From positions 261 to 64,260 of the forward strand of contig NZ_BMIB01000007.1 in assembly GCF_014641615.1 (NCBI RefSeq): a DNA stretch of 64,000 nt, given 5' to 3'. This document shows positions 45,835 to 55,397 of the stretch, one piece after another. The stretch comes from Filimonas zeae (lineage in GTDB: Bacteria; Bacteroidota; Bacteroidia; Chitinophagales; Chitinophagaceae). The notes beneath the pieces were generated by a model that searched no databases, was not told the origin of the DNA, and worked only from the letters and a program-made list of their open reading frames with translations. A program made the position numbers and the translations under genes. Position 1 is the stretch's first letter. Every line of letters begins with the position of its first letter.

Positions 45835-45872
45835 TTAACGCGGCCTTCACACAAAGGCTAGTATTTTAGGGT

Positions 45873-46457
45873 ATGTTTAAGAACTTCATCCTAACCACTT
45901 TTGCTTTCCTGATGTTGCTGCTGGTTGTTCCCGCACCGGCAGATGCGCAATCTGCACCACCGCCTTCTGACTTTTTTCAGCTGAAGAAAAGAAACCGCAC
46001 GGTAAAGAACTATTTCAAAGGATCGTATATCCGTTTCTGGTTCGATAACGGCCAGTGGGTTGAGGGTACTATTGTAAAAATAGCGAGAGACTCGTTGTGG
46101 TTAAATGAGCAGAGAATACAACTGGTGCCTCAGGGTTTTGGTACCGTAATAGATACGGTAACCTATGGTGCCTATAAGTTGCACTACAAAGATATTTATG
46201 CCATACCCCGCGAAAAAGAGGGTTTCAGCTATATAAAAGACGGTACGCTGGTACAGATTGGTAGCGCCGGTTATATTCTGCTGAATATTATTAACGGGCT
46301 GGGTAAAGATTCGCCACCGTTATTCGGTAGCGAAAACGGTCCTAAACTGGCTATTGCCACCGGGGTATTTTTACTGGGTACTTTGTGGCATTACCTGCAC
46401 CGGTCAGAGCTGCGCATAGGTAAAAAATACAGTATTGAATATATTCACAGCAACTAG
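45873..46457 (+). CDS. Exported hypothetical protein
   Basis: 194 residues with a signal peptide (FAFLMLLLVVPAPADAQS). The mature domain has an SH3/Lsm-like barrel pattern (YIRFWFDNGQWVEGTIVKIARDS broken by a turn), and the C-terminal part contains two hydrophobic segments (GSAGYILLNII, LAIATGVFLLGTLWHYL), so it may be anchored in a membrane. No named family recognised. It lies 38 nt after the LysE gene. Confidence 0.75.
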   Translation: MFKNFILTTFAFLMLLLVVPAPADAQSAPPPSDFFQLKKRNRTVKNYFKGSYIRFWFDNGQWVEGTIVKIARDSLWLNEQRIQLVPQGFGTVIDTVTYGAYKLHYKDIYAIPREKEGFSYIKDGTLVQIGSAGYILLNIINGLGKDSPPLFGSENGPKLAIATGVFLLGTLWHYLHRSELRIGKKYSIEYIHSN

Positions 46458-46480
46458 CAAAAACAGATAGGGCGTTCTTT

Positions 46481-46488
46481 TATCTTTG
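46481..46488 (+). promoter_or_regulatory. -7 element of mtgA
   Basis: TATCTTTG, a perfect TAnnTTTG match, ends 5 nt before the mtgA ATG; the predicted start point is at the start codon. No good -33 element is seen. Confidence 0.45.
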
Positions 46489-46493
46489 CCGGC

Positions 46494-47189
46494 ATGGCAA
46501 AGTTCTTGCGCTTTTTACTGCGCGTAACCCTAATATTGTTTATTACCTCAACAGTGTATCTGGTTATTTGCCGGTGGGTATACCCGCCTATAACGCTTAC
46601 CCAGCTGGGCGCCGTTTTTGGCGGTTACGGGTTGAAGCGTGATTATGTAAGCTGGGAGGAAATATCACCTAACGTTAAGCTGGCAGCTATGGCCAGTGAA
46701 GACCAGTTGTTTCCCGACCATGGTGGCTTTGACTGGAAGGCGCTGGAAAAGAGCCTGGCTAAGAACCCTAAAAAGAAAAAGAAATTACGTGGCGGCGGTG
46801 CCAGCACCATTAGCCAGCAAACAGCCAAAAACGTATTTCTGTGGCAGGGCAATGGCGTACTGCGGTATGTGCGCAAGGTGCCGGAGTTTTACTTTACCAA
46901 AATGATTGAGTGGGTATGGGGCAAGCAAAGAATACTGGATGTGTACCTGAATACCATTGAAATGGGGCCAGGCATATTTGGTATAGAAGCTGCTGCACAG
47001 GCATACTTTGGCAAATCTGCCAAAAACCTTACCCGCAACGAGGCTGCCATGATTATAGCCTGCCTGCCTAACCCCAAAATTTTTACGGTAAAACCGGTAA
47101 GCAGAAGAGTTGGATGGAGGTCGAAGATGATATTGAGGGAGATGAATAATATTGCAGACGACCCCGATGTACACGCGCTTACACGCTAA
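46494..47189 (+). CDS. mtgA: Monofunctional biosynthetic peptidoglycan transglycosylase
   Basis: 231 residues: one N-terminal membrane helix (LRVTLILFITSTVYLVI) then a GT51 domain. It polymerises lipid II into glycan strands at the periplasmic face. Motifs: SEDQLFPDHGGFD (catalytic Glu), GGGASTISQQTAKNVFLW, KRILDVYLNTIEMG-like KQRILDVYLNTIEMG, and AAQAYFGKSAKNL. No transpeptidase domain, so it is the monofunctional form. Confidence 0.95.
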   Translation: MAKFLRFLLRVTLILFITSTVYLVICRWVYPPITLTQLGAVFGGYGLKRDYVSWEEISPNVKLAAMASEDQLFPDHGGFDWKALEKSLAKNPKKKKKLRGGGASTISQQTAKNVFLWQGNGVLRYVRKVPEFYFTKMIEWVWGKQRILDVYLNTIEMGPGIFGIEAAAQAYFGKSAKNLTRNEAAMIIACLPNPKIFTVKPVSRRVGWRSKMILREMNNIADDPDVHALTR

Positions 47190-47234
47190 GCCTACGTTAT
47201 TTATTTTTTATATTTGGCCAAAAGGATTGCTGTG

Positions 47235-48383
47235 AGCAGAATTGTATCAAAACTTCCGCAGGTAGGTACTACCATTTTTACTGTAATGAGTCAACTGGCA
47301 GTGGAGCATAGTGCAGTAAATCTGGGCCAGGGTTTTCCCGACTTTCCTATGGATGGCCAGCTGACCGATCTGGTGAATAAGGCTATGAAAAACGGCTTTA
47401 ACCAGTATGCCCACATGCATGGCTATATGCCCCTGCGCGAAAAAATTGCTGAGAAGGCAGGTAAGCTGTACGGTGCCGTAGTAAAGCCCGATGCGGAAAT
47501 TACTATTACCCCTGGTGGCACCTATGCTTTATACACTGCCTTAACCACTACACTGGTACCGGGCGATGAAGTAATTGTATTTGAACCCGCATACGATAGT
47601 TACGTACCTGCCATTGAACTGAATGGTGCAGTACCTGTTTTTATATCCCTCCGCTATCCTGATTATGCGGTACCGTGGGAGGAGGTGCGTGAGAAAATTA
47701 CCCCGCGTACCAGAATGATTATGATCAATACCCCGCACAACCCTACCGGCAGCGTGTTAAGCGCAGCAGATATGGAACAGTTGCAGGCTATAACAGAAGG
47801 CACCAACATTATCATCGTAAGCGATGAGGTGTACGAGCATCTGATATTTGATAACATTCAACACCAGAGCATACTGCGTTATCCTGCGTTACGTGAAAGA
47901 AGTTTTGTATGTTTTTCCTTTGGTAAAACCTATCACTGCACCGGCTGGAAGCTGGGCTACTGCATAGCTCCGGAAGATTTTACCACGGAGTTCAGAAAGG
48001 TGCATCAGTTTAACTGCTTCTCGGCCCATACGCCCGTGCAGGTGGCGCTGGCTGAGTTTTTACAATATGAAGAAGCGTATCTGTCGCTCGGGTTGTTTCT
48101 GCAGCACAAGCGCGATTACTTTCAGCAACTGATGCTGAAAACACCCTTTAAGGCATTGCCCTCTTACGGCAGCTATTTTCAGTGCTTCAGCTATGCCCAT
48201 TTGAGTGAAGAAGGGGACAGGGCATTTGCGGAAAGGCTGGTAAGAGAAGCCGGTGTGGCTACTATTCCGGTATCTGCTTTTTACAGCAAAGGAGAAGACA
48301 ATAAAGTGCTGCGGCTTTGCTTTGCTAAAAAGGCTACTACGCTGGAGAGTGCGGCTAAAAGGCTCAGCGATTTTAAAGCTTAA
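47235..48383 (+). CDS. Methionine-type aminotransferase (fold type I, PLP)
   Basis: GTG at 47235 gives 382 residues beginning VSRIVSKLPQVGTTIFTVMS, the usual start of the MtnE/YbdL group, with AAAAGGA 6 nt upstream. A TTG at 47214 would lie inside a perfect -7 element (TATATTTG, 47209-47216), so it is rejected. Motifs: NLGQGFPDF, TPGGTYALYTAL, NTPHNPTGSV, SDEVYEHLIFD and the PLP lysine in SFGKTYHCTGWKLGY. The group transaminates methionine, kynurenine or glutamine; a 2-oxoglutaramate product would suit the nitrilase at 38.2 kb. Its stop overlaps that of the converging histidine kinase gene (TTAA). Confidence 0.92.
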   Translation, partial: SRIVSKLPQVGTTIFTVMSQLAVEHSAVNLGQGFPDFPMDGQLTDLVNKAMKNGFNQYAHMHGYMPLREKIAEKAGKLYGAVVKPDAEITITPGGTYALYTALTTTLVPGDEVIVFEPAYDSYVPAIELNGAVPVFISLRYPDYAVPWEEVREKITPRTRMIMINTPHNPTGSVLSAADMEQLQAITEGTNIIIVSDEVYEHLIFDNIQHQSILRYPALRERSFVCFSFGKTYHCTGWKLGYCIAPEDFTTEFRKVHQFNCFSAHTPVQVALAEFLQYEEAYLSLGLFLQHKRDYFQQLMLKTPFKALPSYGSYFQCFSYAHLSEEGDRAFAERLVREAGVATIPVSAFYSKGEDNKVLRLCFAKKATTLESAAKRLSDFKA

Positions 48384-50707
48384 ATCAGAAACCGGTGCAG
48401 CTTGTTGTATAGTTCGGTAGGGTCAATAGGCTTGCGGATATAATCATTCAGGCTGTTGGGGCTTACATGCTCTGCTATCTCTTCCAGTGAAGAGGCCGTG
48501 AGTGCAATAATGGGCATTACCAGATTAAACTTGCGTATTTCCTCACTGCTGGCAAGTCCATCCATAACAGGCATTTGTAAATCCATCAATACCAGGTCGT
48601 ACTCGTTCTTCATACAAAGTTCCAGCGCTTCCTGTCCGTTATAGGCCACATCTACCCTGGCGCCCCAATCTTCAATCAGCTGTTTGGCTACCAGAATATT
48701 GAGGTCGTTGTCTTCGGCCAGCAATATTCTTTTGTGCTCAAAAGCCAGTTCATCCTGAATAAACATTTCCGGTTCACGCTCCATGGGCTCACCGGTGGAA
48801 TGCATTAACGGAATGCGTATGCGGAAAACAGAACCCTGCCCGGGTTTACTTTCCAGAAAAATAGCTCCGTTCATCAGCTGAACGGTTTTGCGCACAATAG
48901 ACAGGCCCAGCCCTGCGCCACCAAAACGGCGGGTGTTGTTGCTTTCTGCCTGGGTAAAGAATTCGAATATCTGTTCCTGTTTTTCAGCAGGTATACCAAT
49001 GCCCGTGTCAGTTACAGTAAAGTCGGCAGTTAACGTGCTTTCATCAGAGGCAACCAGTTTTGCCTCCATTACTATCCGGCCTTCCATAGTAAATTTAATG
49101 GCATTGTTTACCAGGTTACTTAACACAGCATGCAGGCGTATGGCATCGGCATATACCACTGCGGGTAACTGATCATCATACTCCAGTTGTAAAGCAATAT
49201 TTTTTTGTTGGGCCAGCGGTGTATAACTGGTACAGATATTCGTAAGCAGCTCCTTTAAATGAAACACCTCGTTGTTCAGGCGCTGGCTGCCGTTTTCCAG
49301 CTTATTAAAATCGAGAATATCATTAATCAGATGCAACAGGTTTTCGCTGCTGCGTCTTAGTAGCGACAGGTAGCTTTTCTTTTCGTCATCAGTAGCCTTG
49401 CCGTTCAGCAACTGATAAGTAAAGCCCATAATGGCATTCAGGGGCGTTCTTACTTCATGGCTTACCGTGTTCAGAAATTCTGTTTTTATTCTGGCTGCCT
49501 GCTCTGCCTCTTCGCGGGCTCTTTTTAAATCGTTCTCCTGCTGTACCTGTTCACTAATGTCGCGCAGGAAACCATTGAAGTAACAGAAGTTGTTATGCTC
49601 AATAGCAGTAATGGCCAGCTCTGCCGGAAAAATAATGCCGCCTTTGCGCTTTGCTTGCATGCGCAACCGTTTATCCAGTATAGAACTTTGTTTGGTTCTG
49701 AGGTATTTTTCAAAGCCGTGCTGATGAAGCTCTTTGTACGCATCAGGAACAATCAGATCAGATATATATTTTCCTTTCGCTTCTTCAAAAGAATAACCCA
49801 GAATATCTTCAGCCGCACGGTTCCAGTTCATGATCTGGCCATTTTCGTTAATGGTAATCATGGCGTCCAGCGAAGAAGATACAATGCCGCTAAGCATACT
49901 TTCCTGCCGCTTAATTTCTTCCCGCGTTTGCTGCAACTGTTTCAGCTGATGTTCCAGCACTTTGTTCAACCGCTGGGTTTCTTCCATTTTTTCGCGGATT
50001 ACCTTTTGCGTTTGCGCCTGGGTAAGATCGCTCAACAGCGAAGACAGTACAATGCTTTGCGGAAGAATATTGGCGAGGTAGTGAATAATACCTGCCTCTT
50101 TAAAATACCGGGATGTTTTCTGATAGGCATTTTCAAAAATGGTATCTGCCAGGTGCGGACCAAAGTTGGAATGTATGTAGTTAAACACCTTATCTATCAG
50201 CAACTGCATCTGCTGTATAGAAACTTCGTAGTCGGCAGACTGCTCAATTTCTACCAGTTGTTTCAGTACATGATCAAACAGCCCATTACCTGCATTGCCG
50301 AAAATAGAACTGGCTTCTGTAAGGCAGAACTCTGTAAACAAAATAGCCAGCTTTAGCTTTTGCAATTGCTCCTGAGAGAACAGTATTACAAAATAAGGAT
50401 CCTGTATCAGATCGGGAAATCGGTGCTTTACGGCATTGCGCAGTTTTTCTTTGGTGTATTTCTGCTCCGGATCAAGATTGGTGAGGTAGTGTTCAAACGA
50501 AATATAAATACGGAGCAGTTCATCTGCCGGTTTGCCTTTTACTTTCCTTCCCACGGCAATAAGCCGTTCGGCTTGTTTAGGAACAGAAATTTCCTTGATC
50601 AGGAAGTCGAACAAAGGTTCAAACCCGCTGCCTGACAGAGCGGCGGGTTCTGACGTGTTGAAAAACTTTCTGAAACGATTAAGCGTTGTTCGAAAAATGC
50701 GTTTCAC
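48380..50707 (-). CDS. Hybrid sensor histidine kinase (PAS-HisKA-HATPase-REC)
   Basis: 775 residues, no membrane segments. The first 230 or so form an unrecognised helical region (FDFLIKEISVPKQAERLIAV; YFVILFSQEQLQKLKL), linked by a coiled coil (about 230-265) to a PAS domain (SSLDAMITINENGQIMNWNR). HisKA follows with His417 (NTVSHEVRTPLNAIMG), then the ATPase domain (LVNNAIKFT, DTGIGIP, GLGLSIV) and a C-terminal receiver with Asp709 (LVLMDLQMPVMDG). Phosphate would pass from His417 to Asp709. No output gene is linked, so the downstream partner is unknown. Confidence 0.94.
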   Translation of the reverse strand: MKRIFRTTLNRFRKFFNTSEPAALSGSGFEPLFDFLIKEISVPKQAERLIAVGRKVKGKPADELLRIYISFEHYLTNLDPEQKYTKEKLRNAVKHRFPDLIQDPYFVILFSQEQLQKLKLAILFTEFCLTEASSIFGNAGNGLFDHVLKQLVEIEQSADYEVSIQQMQLLIDKVFNYIHSNFGPHLADTIFENAYQKTSRYFKEAGIIHYLANILPQSIVLSSLLSDLTQAQTQKVIREKMEETQRLNKVLEHQLKQLQQTREEIKRQESMLSGIVSSSLDAMITINENGQIMNWNRAAEDILGYSFEEAKGKYISDLIVPDAYKELHQHGFEKYLRTKQSSILDKRLRMQAKRKGGIIFPAELAITAIEHNNFCYFNGFLRDISEQVQQENDLKRAREEAEQAARIKTEFLNTVSHEVRTPLNAIMGFTYQLLNGKATDDEKKSYLSLLRRSSENLLHLINDILDFNKLENGSQRLNNEVFHLKELLTNICTSYTPLAQQKNIALQLEYDDQLPAVVYADAIRLHAVLSNLVNNAIKFTMEGRIVMEAKLVASDESTLTADFTVTDTGIGIPAEKQEQIFEFFTQAESNNTRRFGGAGLGLSIVRKTVQLMNGAIFLESKPGQGSVFRIRIPLMHSTGEPMEREPEMFIQDELAFEHKRILLAEDNDLNILVAKQLIEDWGARVDVAYNGQEALELCMKNEYDLVLMDLQMPVMDGLASSEEIRKFNLVMPIIALTASSLEEIAEHVSPNSLNDYIRKPIDPTELYNKLHRFLI

Positions 50708-50716
50708 GTTTGGTTA

Positions 50717-51160
50717 TTATTGGCCTTTTCCAGCTTTATACATAGAGTAATAGCCTACGGCACTCAGCAACCACGTAACAACCAATGCAACAAACCAACC
50801 CAGGGCGCCGCCCGTAGAACCGAAAAGATACTTAAAAAGGTTGAAGTTGTAAAAATGGTCAATCTGCATATGCAAATGTCCTACAGACATTACCAGAAAA
50901 CCCCAGGCCATCAGCTTCATGCCTTTGCCAAATTTGCCGCCTTTTAGTACGTTGGCAGTCATAAAGGCAAATACTACACAAATGGCCAGAAAAGGCAGTT
51001 CCATTAACCCGAACCAGAAATTGGCTTCGTGCAGGTTCTGATGCAGGCTGTTATTGCCGGCTAAAAGGGTGGTGCAGGCTGCGTCCTGTCCGAAAGAAGG
51101 GCATGCAGCAAGCATAAGCAGTAATACAGATACACGCTTTGTAAGCAGTGATGTTTTCAT
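50717..51160 (-). CDS. Hypothetical membrane protein with signal peptide
   Basis: ATG at 51160 gives 147 residues. A signal-like stretch (LTKRVSVLLLMLAACPSFGQ) with an AAC lipobox-like site is followed by three membrane helices (LMELPFLAICVVFAFMTA; LMAWGFLVMSVGHLHMQ; GWFVALVVTWLLSAVGYYSM). The histidines in GHLHMQIDHF could bind metal or heme. No named family recognised. It is 9 nt upstream of the hybrid kinase gene on the same strand, so it may provide a membrane input for that kinase; this is inference. Confidence 0.75.
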   Translation of the reverse strand: MKTSLLTKRVSVLLLMLAACPSFGQDAACTTLLAGNNSLHQNLHEANFWFGLMELPFLAICVVFAFMTANVLKGGKFGKGMKLMAWGFLVMSVGHLHMQIDHFYNFNLFKYLFGSTGGALGWFVALVVTWLLSAVGYYSMYKAGKGQ

Positions 51161-51378
51161 GAAAATTTGGCTTTTGCTGAATTGAATAGTTTGGTTGTAC
51201 AAATTAATTAAACCGGGCATTCGTTAACCCTTCCGTCCTATTTTTTTGCCGTTCATCCTGTTCAGGCCGGTGGGGTAAGAATAGTGAAAAGTAGATAATA
51301 AGCTAATAAACAGGAACTTAACACCTGATTAAAGTATTTTCCTTAGACAGTAACCTGAAAATAACTGGTACTATGTGT

Positions 51379-51408
51379 TGCACAGTACTAATAAATACCC
51401 CATCTTTG
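51379..51408 (+). promoter_or_regulatory. Promoter of the PadR-PspC operon
   Basis: TTG at 51379-51381 is followed after 19 nt by CATCTTTG (51401-51408), one mismatch from TAnnTTTG. The PadR ATG is 27 nt further. PadR repressors usually bind their own promoter; no clear operator palindrome was seen. Confidence 0.45.
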
Positions 51409-51435
51409 TATTGTCAAAACAAAAAACTCCCTGTT

Positions 51436-51786
51436 ATGGATATACAAAATACACAAAGCCAGATGCGGAAAGGGGTACTGGAGTTTTGCATTCTTTCCAT
51501 CATACGCCAGGGTGAAGTTTACCCCAGTGATATTGTTGAAAAAATGAAAGCTGCCAACCTTCATATTCTGGAAGGAACCCTATACCCCTTGTTAACCCGA
51601 TTAAAGAACGCAGGTTTTTTAACCTACAGATGGGTGGAAAGTGTATCGGGGCCGCCGAGAAAATACTTTATCATGACTGAAACGGGTCTTGACTTTTATG
51701 CAGATCTGGAAAAGACCTGGAAAGAACTGGCAGATGCCGTACACGCACTAACGCAACCCTCAGAATCAACTAACGAGAACCAATAA
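51436..51786 (+). CDS. PadR family transcriptional regulator
   Basis: ATG at 51436 gives 116 residues. The winged-helix pattern of PadR is clear: MRKGVLEFCILSIIRQGEVYPSDI, LHILEGTLYPLLTRLKNAGFL and the wing GPPRKYFIMTETG. It lies 13 nt before a PspC-domain gene, a common Bacteroidota pair in which the regulator responds to envelope stress or cell-wall drugs. The upstream ATG at 51373 is before the predicted promoter and is rejected. Confidence 0.93.
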   Translation: MDIQNTQSQMRKGVLEFCILSIIRQGEVYPSDIVEKMKAANLHILEGTLYPLLTRLKNAGFLTYRWVESVSGPPRKYFIMTETGLDFYADLEKTWKELADAVHALTQPSESTNENQ

Positions 51787-51799
51787 AAACTATGTAATC

Positions 51800-54022
51800 A
51801 TGAGAAAGATTATCAACATAAATTTCCAGGGCCGGGTAATTCCGATTGAAGAGCTGGCCTACGATATATTAAAACAGTATATAGAAAGTTTGCGCGTATT
51901 CTTTGCCAACGAAGAAGGCCGCGATGAAATTATCAATGATATAGAAGGACGTATTGCTGAACTGTTTAGCGAAACGTTGAAAAAAGGTGCTGCCTGCATT
52001 ACAGATAGTGATGTAAACGTGGTGATTAACAGCATTGGCCGTCCGGAAGATTTTGATGATGAAGAAACCCGTGTTAAAGAGCAGCTGAAGGGTGAGGAAA
52101 ACAAGCAGCAGCAAAGAGGGGGCAACTATTCTTCTCAGTTTACCACGGAGCCCCGTGGCCCGCGTTTGTTCAGAGACCAGGAAGATAAAATACTGGGTGG
52201 CGTATGTGCCGGCTTAGCCAGCTATTTCAGAATAGATCCTGCTATTGTTCGTATACTGTTTGCAGTAATTACCCTGGGTGGTTTTGGTGCAGGCGTGCCT
52301 TTATATATTCTGCTGTGGATAGTGTTACCGGTAAAAAAGCTGGACCGCTCTGTTATCAGCAAAAGGCTTTATCGTAACCCGGACGATAAAGTGATAGCGG
52401 GCGTAGCCAGTGGCGTAGCGGCTTACTTTAACCTGGCGGTGTGGATACCCCGTATGGTGTTTGCTTTTCCGCTGGTAATAGCCGTGTTGGGTTCTATATG
52501 GCGTAACCTTTTCTGGGATCATTTTTCCATGCCCACTTCTATTATATTCAGTTCTTTTGGCAGTACGTTTTTTCTGGTATATGCCATACTGTGGATTGTA
52601 ATTCCGGAAGCCAGCTCGGCCAGTGAAAAGCTGGAGATGAGGGGTGAGAAAGTTGACCTGAATTCTATTAAAAACACCATACAGGAAGATCTGGGAAGCT
52701 TTAAGCAGAAAGCAGAAAAGTGGGGAGAGGAGTTTAAAGTAAAAGCCCAGCAGTGGAGCGATGAAGTACAGGATACTTTTCAAACCAAAGGCAAGCAGTT
52801 TGGTAAAGAAGCGGCAGTGGTAAGCGGCAATGCCGGCAACCGTTTTGCCCAGGCAATAGCCATTGCGTTTAAAGCATTCTTTTTATTCATTGCAGGTATT
52901 ATTGCTTTTTCGCTGGTGCTGGCGTTGATTGCCTTACTGGTGAGTGGGGTAAACGTAGCACCTTTAAAAACCTTTTTCCTGCATGGTTTCTGGCAAAATA
53001 CACTGGCATGGGTTAGTCTGATTCTGTTTATTGGTTCGCCCATTGTAGCTATGGTTATCTGGGTTATCCGTCGCATCACCCGTGTACGTTCTACCAACAA
53101 TTATCTGGGCTATACCTTCGGTGGATTGTGGACTATAGGTTTAATTGCCTCTGTTTTTCTGGCTGCTTCTATTACCAAAGACTATCGTAGCAGAACAGCT
53201 ATAGAAGAAGATGTACTGTTAAATCAGCCTTCGCGCGGAAAACTGCTGGTGAAGGTGGATGAAAGCAAAGCTGCTTACTACGGAGAGGATTTCTGGTTAG
53301 GCTTCAACTGGGATACAGACGATGCCCCTTTTGTAGGAGTGAGCAAAGACAGTCTGTTAATGAAAAGTGTGCAGGTGCGTATTGTGAAAAGTGCCGACAG
53401 CTCGTTCCATACACAGGTGGTAAAACTGAGCAATGGCTCCAGCACTACACAGGCAAGAGGTTATGCTTCGGCAGTAAGTTTTGTGCCACGCCAGACAGAC
53501 GACTCCGTTTTAGTACTGCCCCGCGGTTTCGTAATTACCAGCGATCAGAAATTTCATAACCAGCAGGTAATGGTGGTGATTGAAGTGCCGGTTGGCAAGC
53601 GCATTCAGTTAGACGAAAGTTTGAGCGATTACCATTGGGTGAATGTAAACGTGAACTCGCACAGAAGAAGACACCGCCAGACTACAGACTGGAATGAAGA
53701 CTGGAACAATGACTTTGACTGGAGCAAGAATGTGGAGTATGTAATGACACAAAACGACGGACTGAAAGCTACCCATGAGAAAAAGCATGGTAAAGAAGAT
53801 GCCCGCAAGCAACTGGAAGAATTAGAAAAACAAAGAATAGAACTGGAAAAGAAACGGGAAGAGCTGGAGCGCAAACTGCCTGTGGAAGATAGCAGTGCTA
53901 TAAAAAACCAGGAGCAGGTAGCTGCTCCTGCAGTAACCGAAAAGGCTACTGCAATGGAAAATGGGGAGCCGGAACTGGCTCCCCGCCCATCCGGCATGTT
54001 GCTGATGAAGTTTATTCGCTAA
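51800..54022 (+). CDS. PspC domain-containing membrane protein
   Basis: 740 residues. Residues 1-100 form a helical HAAS-like domain (GRVIPIEELAYDILKQYIESL). Two PspC domains follow (DKILGGVCAGLASYFRIDPAIVR; DKVIAGVASGVAAYFNLAVWIPR; both split by short turns), then a linker, three or four more membrane helices, a periplasmic beta-rich domain and a Lys/Glu coiled coil (about 660-690, EELEKQRIELEKKREELERK). Paired with PadR; probably an envelope-stress protein. E. coli PspC is only about 120 residues, so this is an elaborated form. Confidence 0.92.
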   Translation: MRKIININFQGRVIPIEELAYDILKQYIESLRVFFANEEGRDEIINDIEGRIAELFSETLKKGAACITDSDVNVVINSIGRPEDFDDEETRVKEQLKGEENKQQQRGGNYSSQFTTEPRGPRLFRDQEDKILGGVCAGLASYFRIDPAIVRILFAVITLGGFGAGVPLYILLWIVLPVKKLDRSVISKRLYRNPDDKVIAGVASGVAAYFNLAVWIPRMVFAFPLVIAVLGSIWRNLFWDHFSMPTSIIFSSFGSTFFLVYAILWIVIPEASSASEKLEMRGEKVDLNSIKNTIQEDLGSFKQKAEKWGEEFKVKAQQWSDEVQDTFQTKGKQFGKEAAVVSGNAGNRFAQAIAIAFKAFFLFIAGIIAFSLVLALIALLVSGVNVAPLKTFFLHGFWQNTLAWVSLILFIGSPIVAMVIWVIRRITRVRSTNNYLGYTFGGLWTIGLIASVFLAASITKDYRSRTAIEEDVLLNQPSRGKLLVKVDESKAAYYGEDFWLGFNWDTDDAPFVGVSKDSLLMKSVQVRIVKSADSSFHTQVVKLSNGSSTTQARGYASAVSFVPRQTDDSVLVLPRGFVITSDQKFHNQQVMVVIEVPVGKRIQLDESLSDYHWVNVNVNSHRRRHRQTTDWNEDWNNDFDWSKNVEYVMTQNDGLKATHEKKHGKEDARKQLEELEKQRIELEKKREELERKLPVEDSSAIKNQEQVAAPAVTEKATAMENGEPELAPRPSGMLLMKFIR

Positions 54023-54041
54023 CAGTGATTCGCTTTTCTCC

Positions 54042-54049
54042 TATTTTTG
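54042..54049 (+). promoter_or_regulatory. -7 element of gcvT
   Basis: TATTTTTG matches TAnnTTTG, 22 nt before the gcvT ATG. No clear -33 element. Confidence 0.35.
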
Positions 54050-54071
54050 CGGCCAAAACGAACATCTTACA

Positions 54072-55163
54072 ATGAAGAGTACTCCTTTTACCCAAAAGCA
54101 TATTGCATTGGGCGCAAAAATGGCTGCGTTTGCAGGGTATAATATGCCTATCAGTTATAGTGGTATTAATGATGAACACGCAACTGTACGCAACAACGCA
54201 GGTGTATTTGACGTGAGCCATATGGGAGAATTTATGCTGAAGGGCCCTAAAGCCCTGGATCTGATACAGCGTGTAACCACCAATGATGCTTCCAAACTGA
54301 GCAACGGAAAAGCGCAGTACAGCTGTTTAACCAATACTACCGGCGGCATTGTAGATGATTTGATTGTATACTGTATTGAAGAAAACAACGTATACATGCT
54401 GGTGGTAAACGCTTCTAATATTGAGAAAGACTGGAACTGGATTCAGCAATTCAATACAGAAGGCGTAGAAATGCACAACATCAGCGACAAAACCTGTCTG
54501 CTGGCTATTCAGGGGCCTAACGCCAGCAAAATGCTGCAGCCACTGACCGATGTGGATATTCTGAACCTGAAATATTACACGTTTGTAAAAGGCACTTTTG
54601 CCGGGGTAGATAACGTGCTTATCAGTGCTACGGGGTATACCGGTGCAGGTGGCGTAGAAATTTACTTTGAAGATGCGAACGGCGCTGCTGACAAAATATG
54701 GGATGCCATTTTTGCTGCCGGCGGTCCTCAGGGCCTGAAACCAATTGGTTTGGGAGCCAGAGATACCCTGCGTTTGGAAATGGGATATTGCCTGTACGGA
54801 AACGATATTGACGATACCACATCGCCATTAGAAGGTGGTTTAGGCTGGATTACCAAGCTGAACAAAGAAACTTCGTTTACTGCGAAAGAAATACTGGAAA
54901 GCCAGAAGGCAGCAGGCATAAGCCGTAAGCTGGTTGGTTTTGAAATGGTAGACAGGGGCATTCCGCGCCATGATTACCAGATAAAGAACGCTGCCGGTGA
55001 AGTAATTGGAAAGGTAACCAGTGGTACGCAGGCGCCCAGTTTAAACAAGGCTGTTGGTTTAGGTTATGTAGAAACTTCCCAGGCCGCTATCGGAACTGAA
55101 ATTTTTGTGGATATCCGGAATACTCCGGTAAAAGCAAAAGTTGTTAAGTTTCCTTTCGTATAA
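54072..55163 (+). CDS. gcvT: Aminomethyltransferase (glycine cleavage system T protein)
   Basis: 363 residues, full length. It transfers the methylene group from the lipoyl-bound aminomethyl of H protein to tetrahydrofolate and releases ammonia. Visible motifs: GVFDVSHMGEF, QYSCLTNTTGGIVDDLIVY (broken after GG), LAIQGPNA, ATGYTGAGGVEIYF and the C-terminal GKVTSGTQAPSLNKAVGLGY. Other gcv genes are not in the window. A terminator follows. Confidence 0.97.
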   Translation: MKSTPFTQKHIALGAKMAAFAGYNMPISYSGINDEHATVRNNAGVFDVSHMGEFMLKGPKALDLIQRVTTNDASKLSNGKAQYSCLTNTTGGIVDDLIVYCIEENNVYMLVVNASNIEKDWNWIQQFNTEGVEMHNISDKTCLLAIQGPNASKMLQPLTDVDILNLKYYTFVKGTFAGVDNVLISATGYTGAGGVEIYFEDANGAADKIWDAIFAAGGPQGLKPIGLGARDTLRLEMGYCLYGNDIDDTTSPLEGGLGWITKLNKETSFTAKEILESQKAAGISRKLVGFEMVDRGIPRHDYQIKNAAGEVIGKVTSGTQAPSLNKAVGLGYVETSQAAIGTEIFVDIRNTPVKAKVVKFPFV

Positions 55164-55184
55164 CAAGTTTATCTTCACAATAGC

Positions 55185-55211
55185 AAGGCCTTACCAAAAG
55201 GCCTTTTTTTA
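55185..55211 (+). terminator. Terminator of gcvT
   Basis: An 8-bp stem (AAGGCCTT pairing with AAGGCCTT) is followed by a run of T, 22 nt after the gcvT stop. Confidence 0.85.
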
Positions 55212-55397
55212 TGCCTGAAAGTGTACCCTTGCAAAAAAAACTTGAATATTTATTTTTCTCATTTACGTTGCTTTTCACCGAACTATTTATGACAATCTAT
55301 TGTTATTATAATAATCCATTATCCATTTTGGCGAAGTATCAATTATAAAGACAATTTTTACTTTCCAAATCCACTCAAAAGCAAAAAAAGCTGTTTT

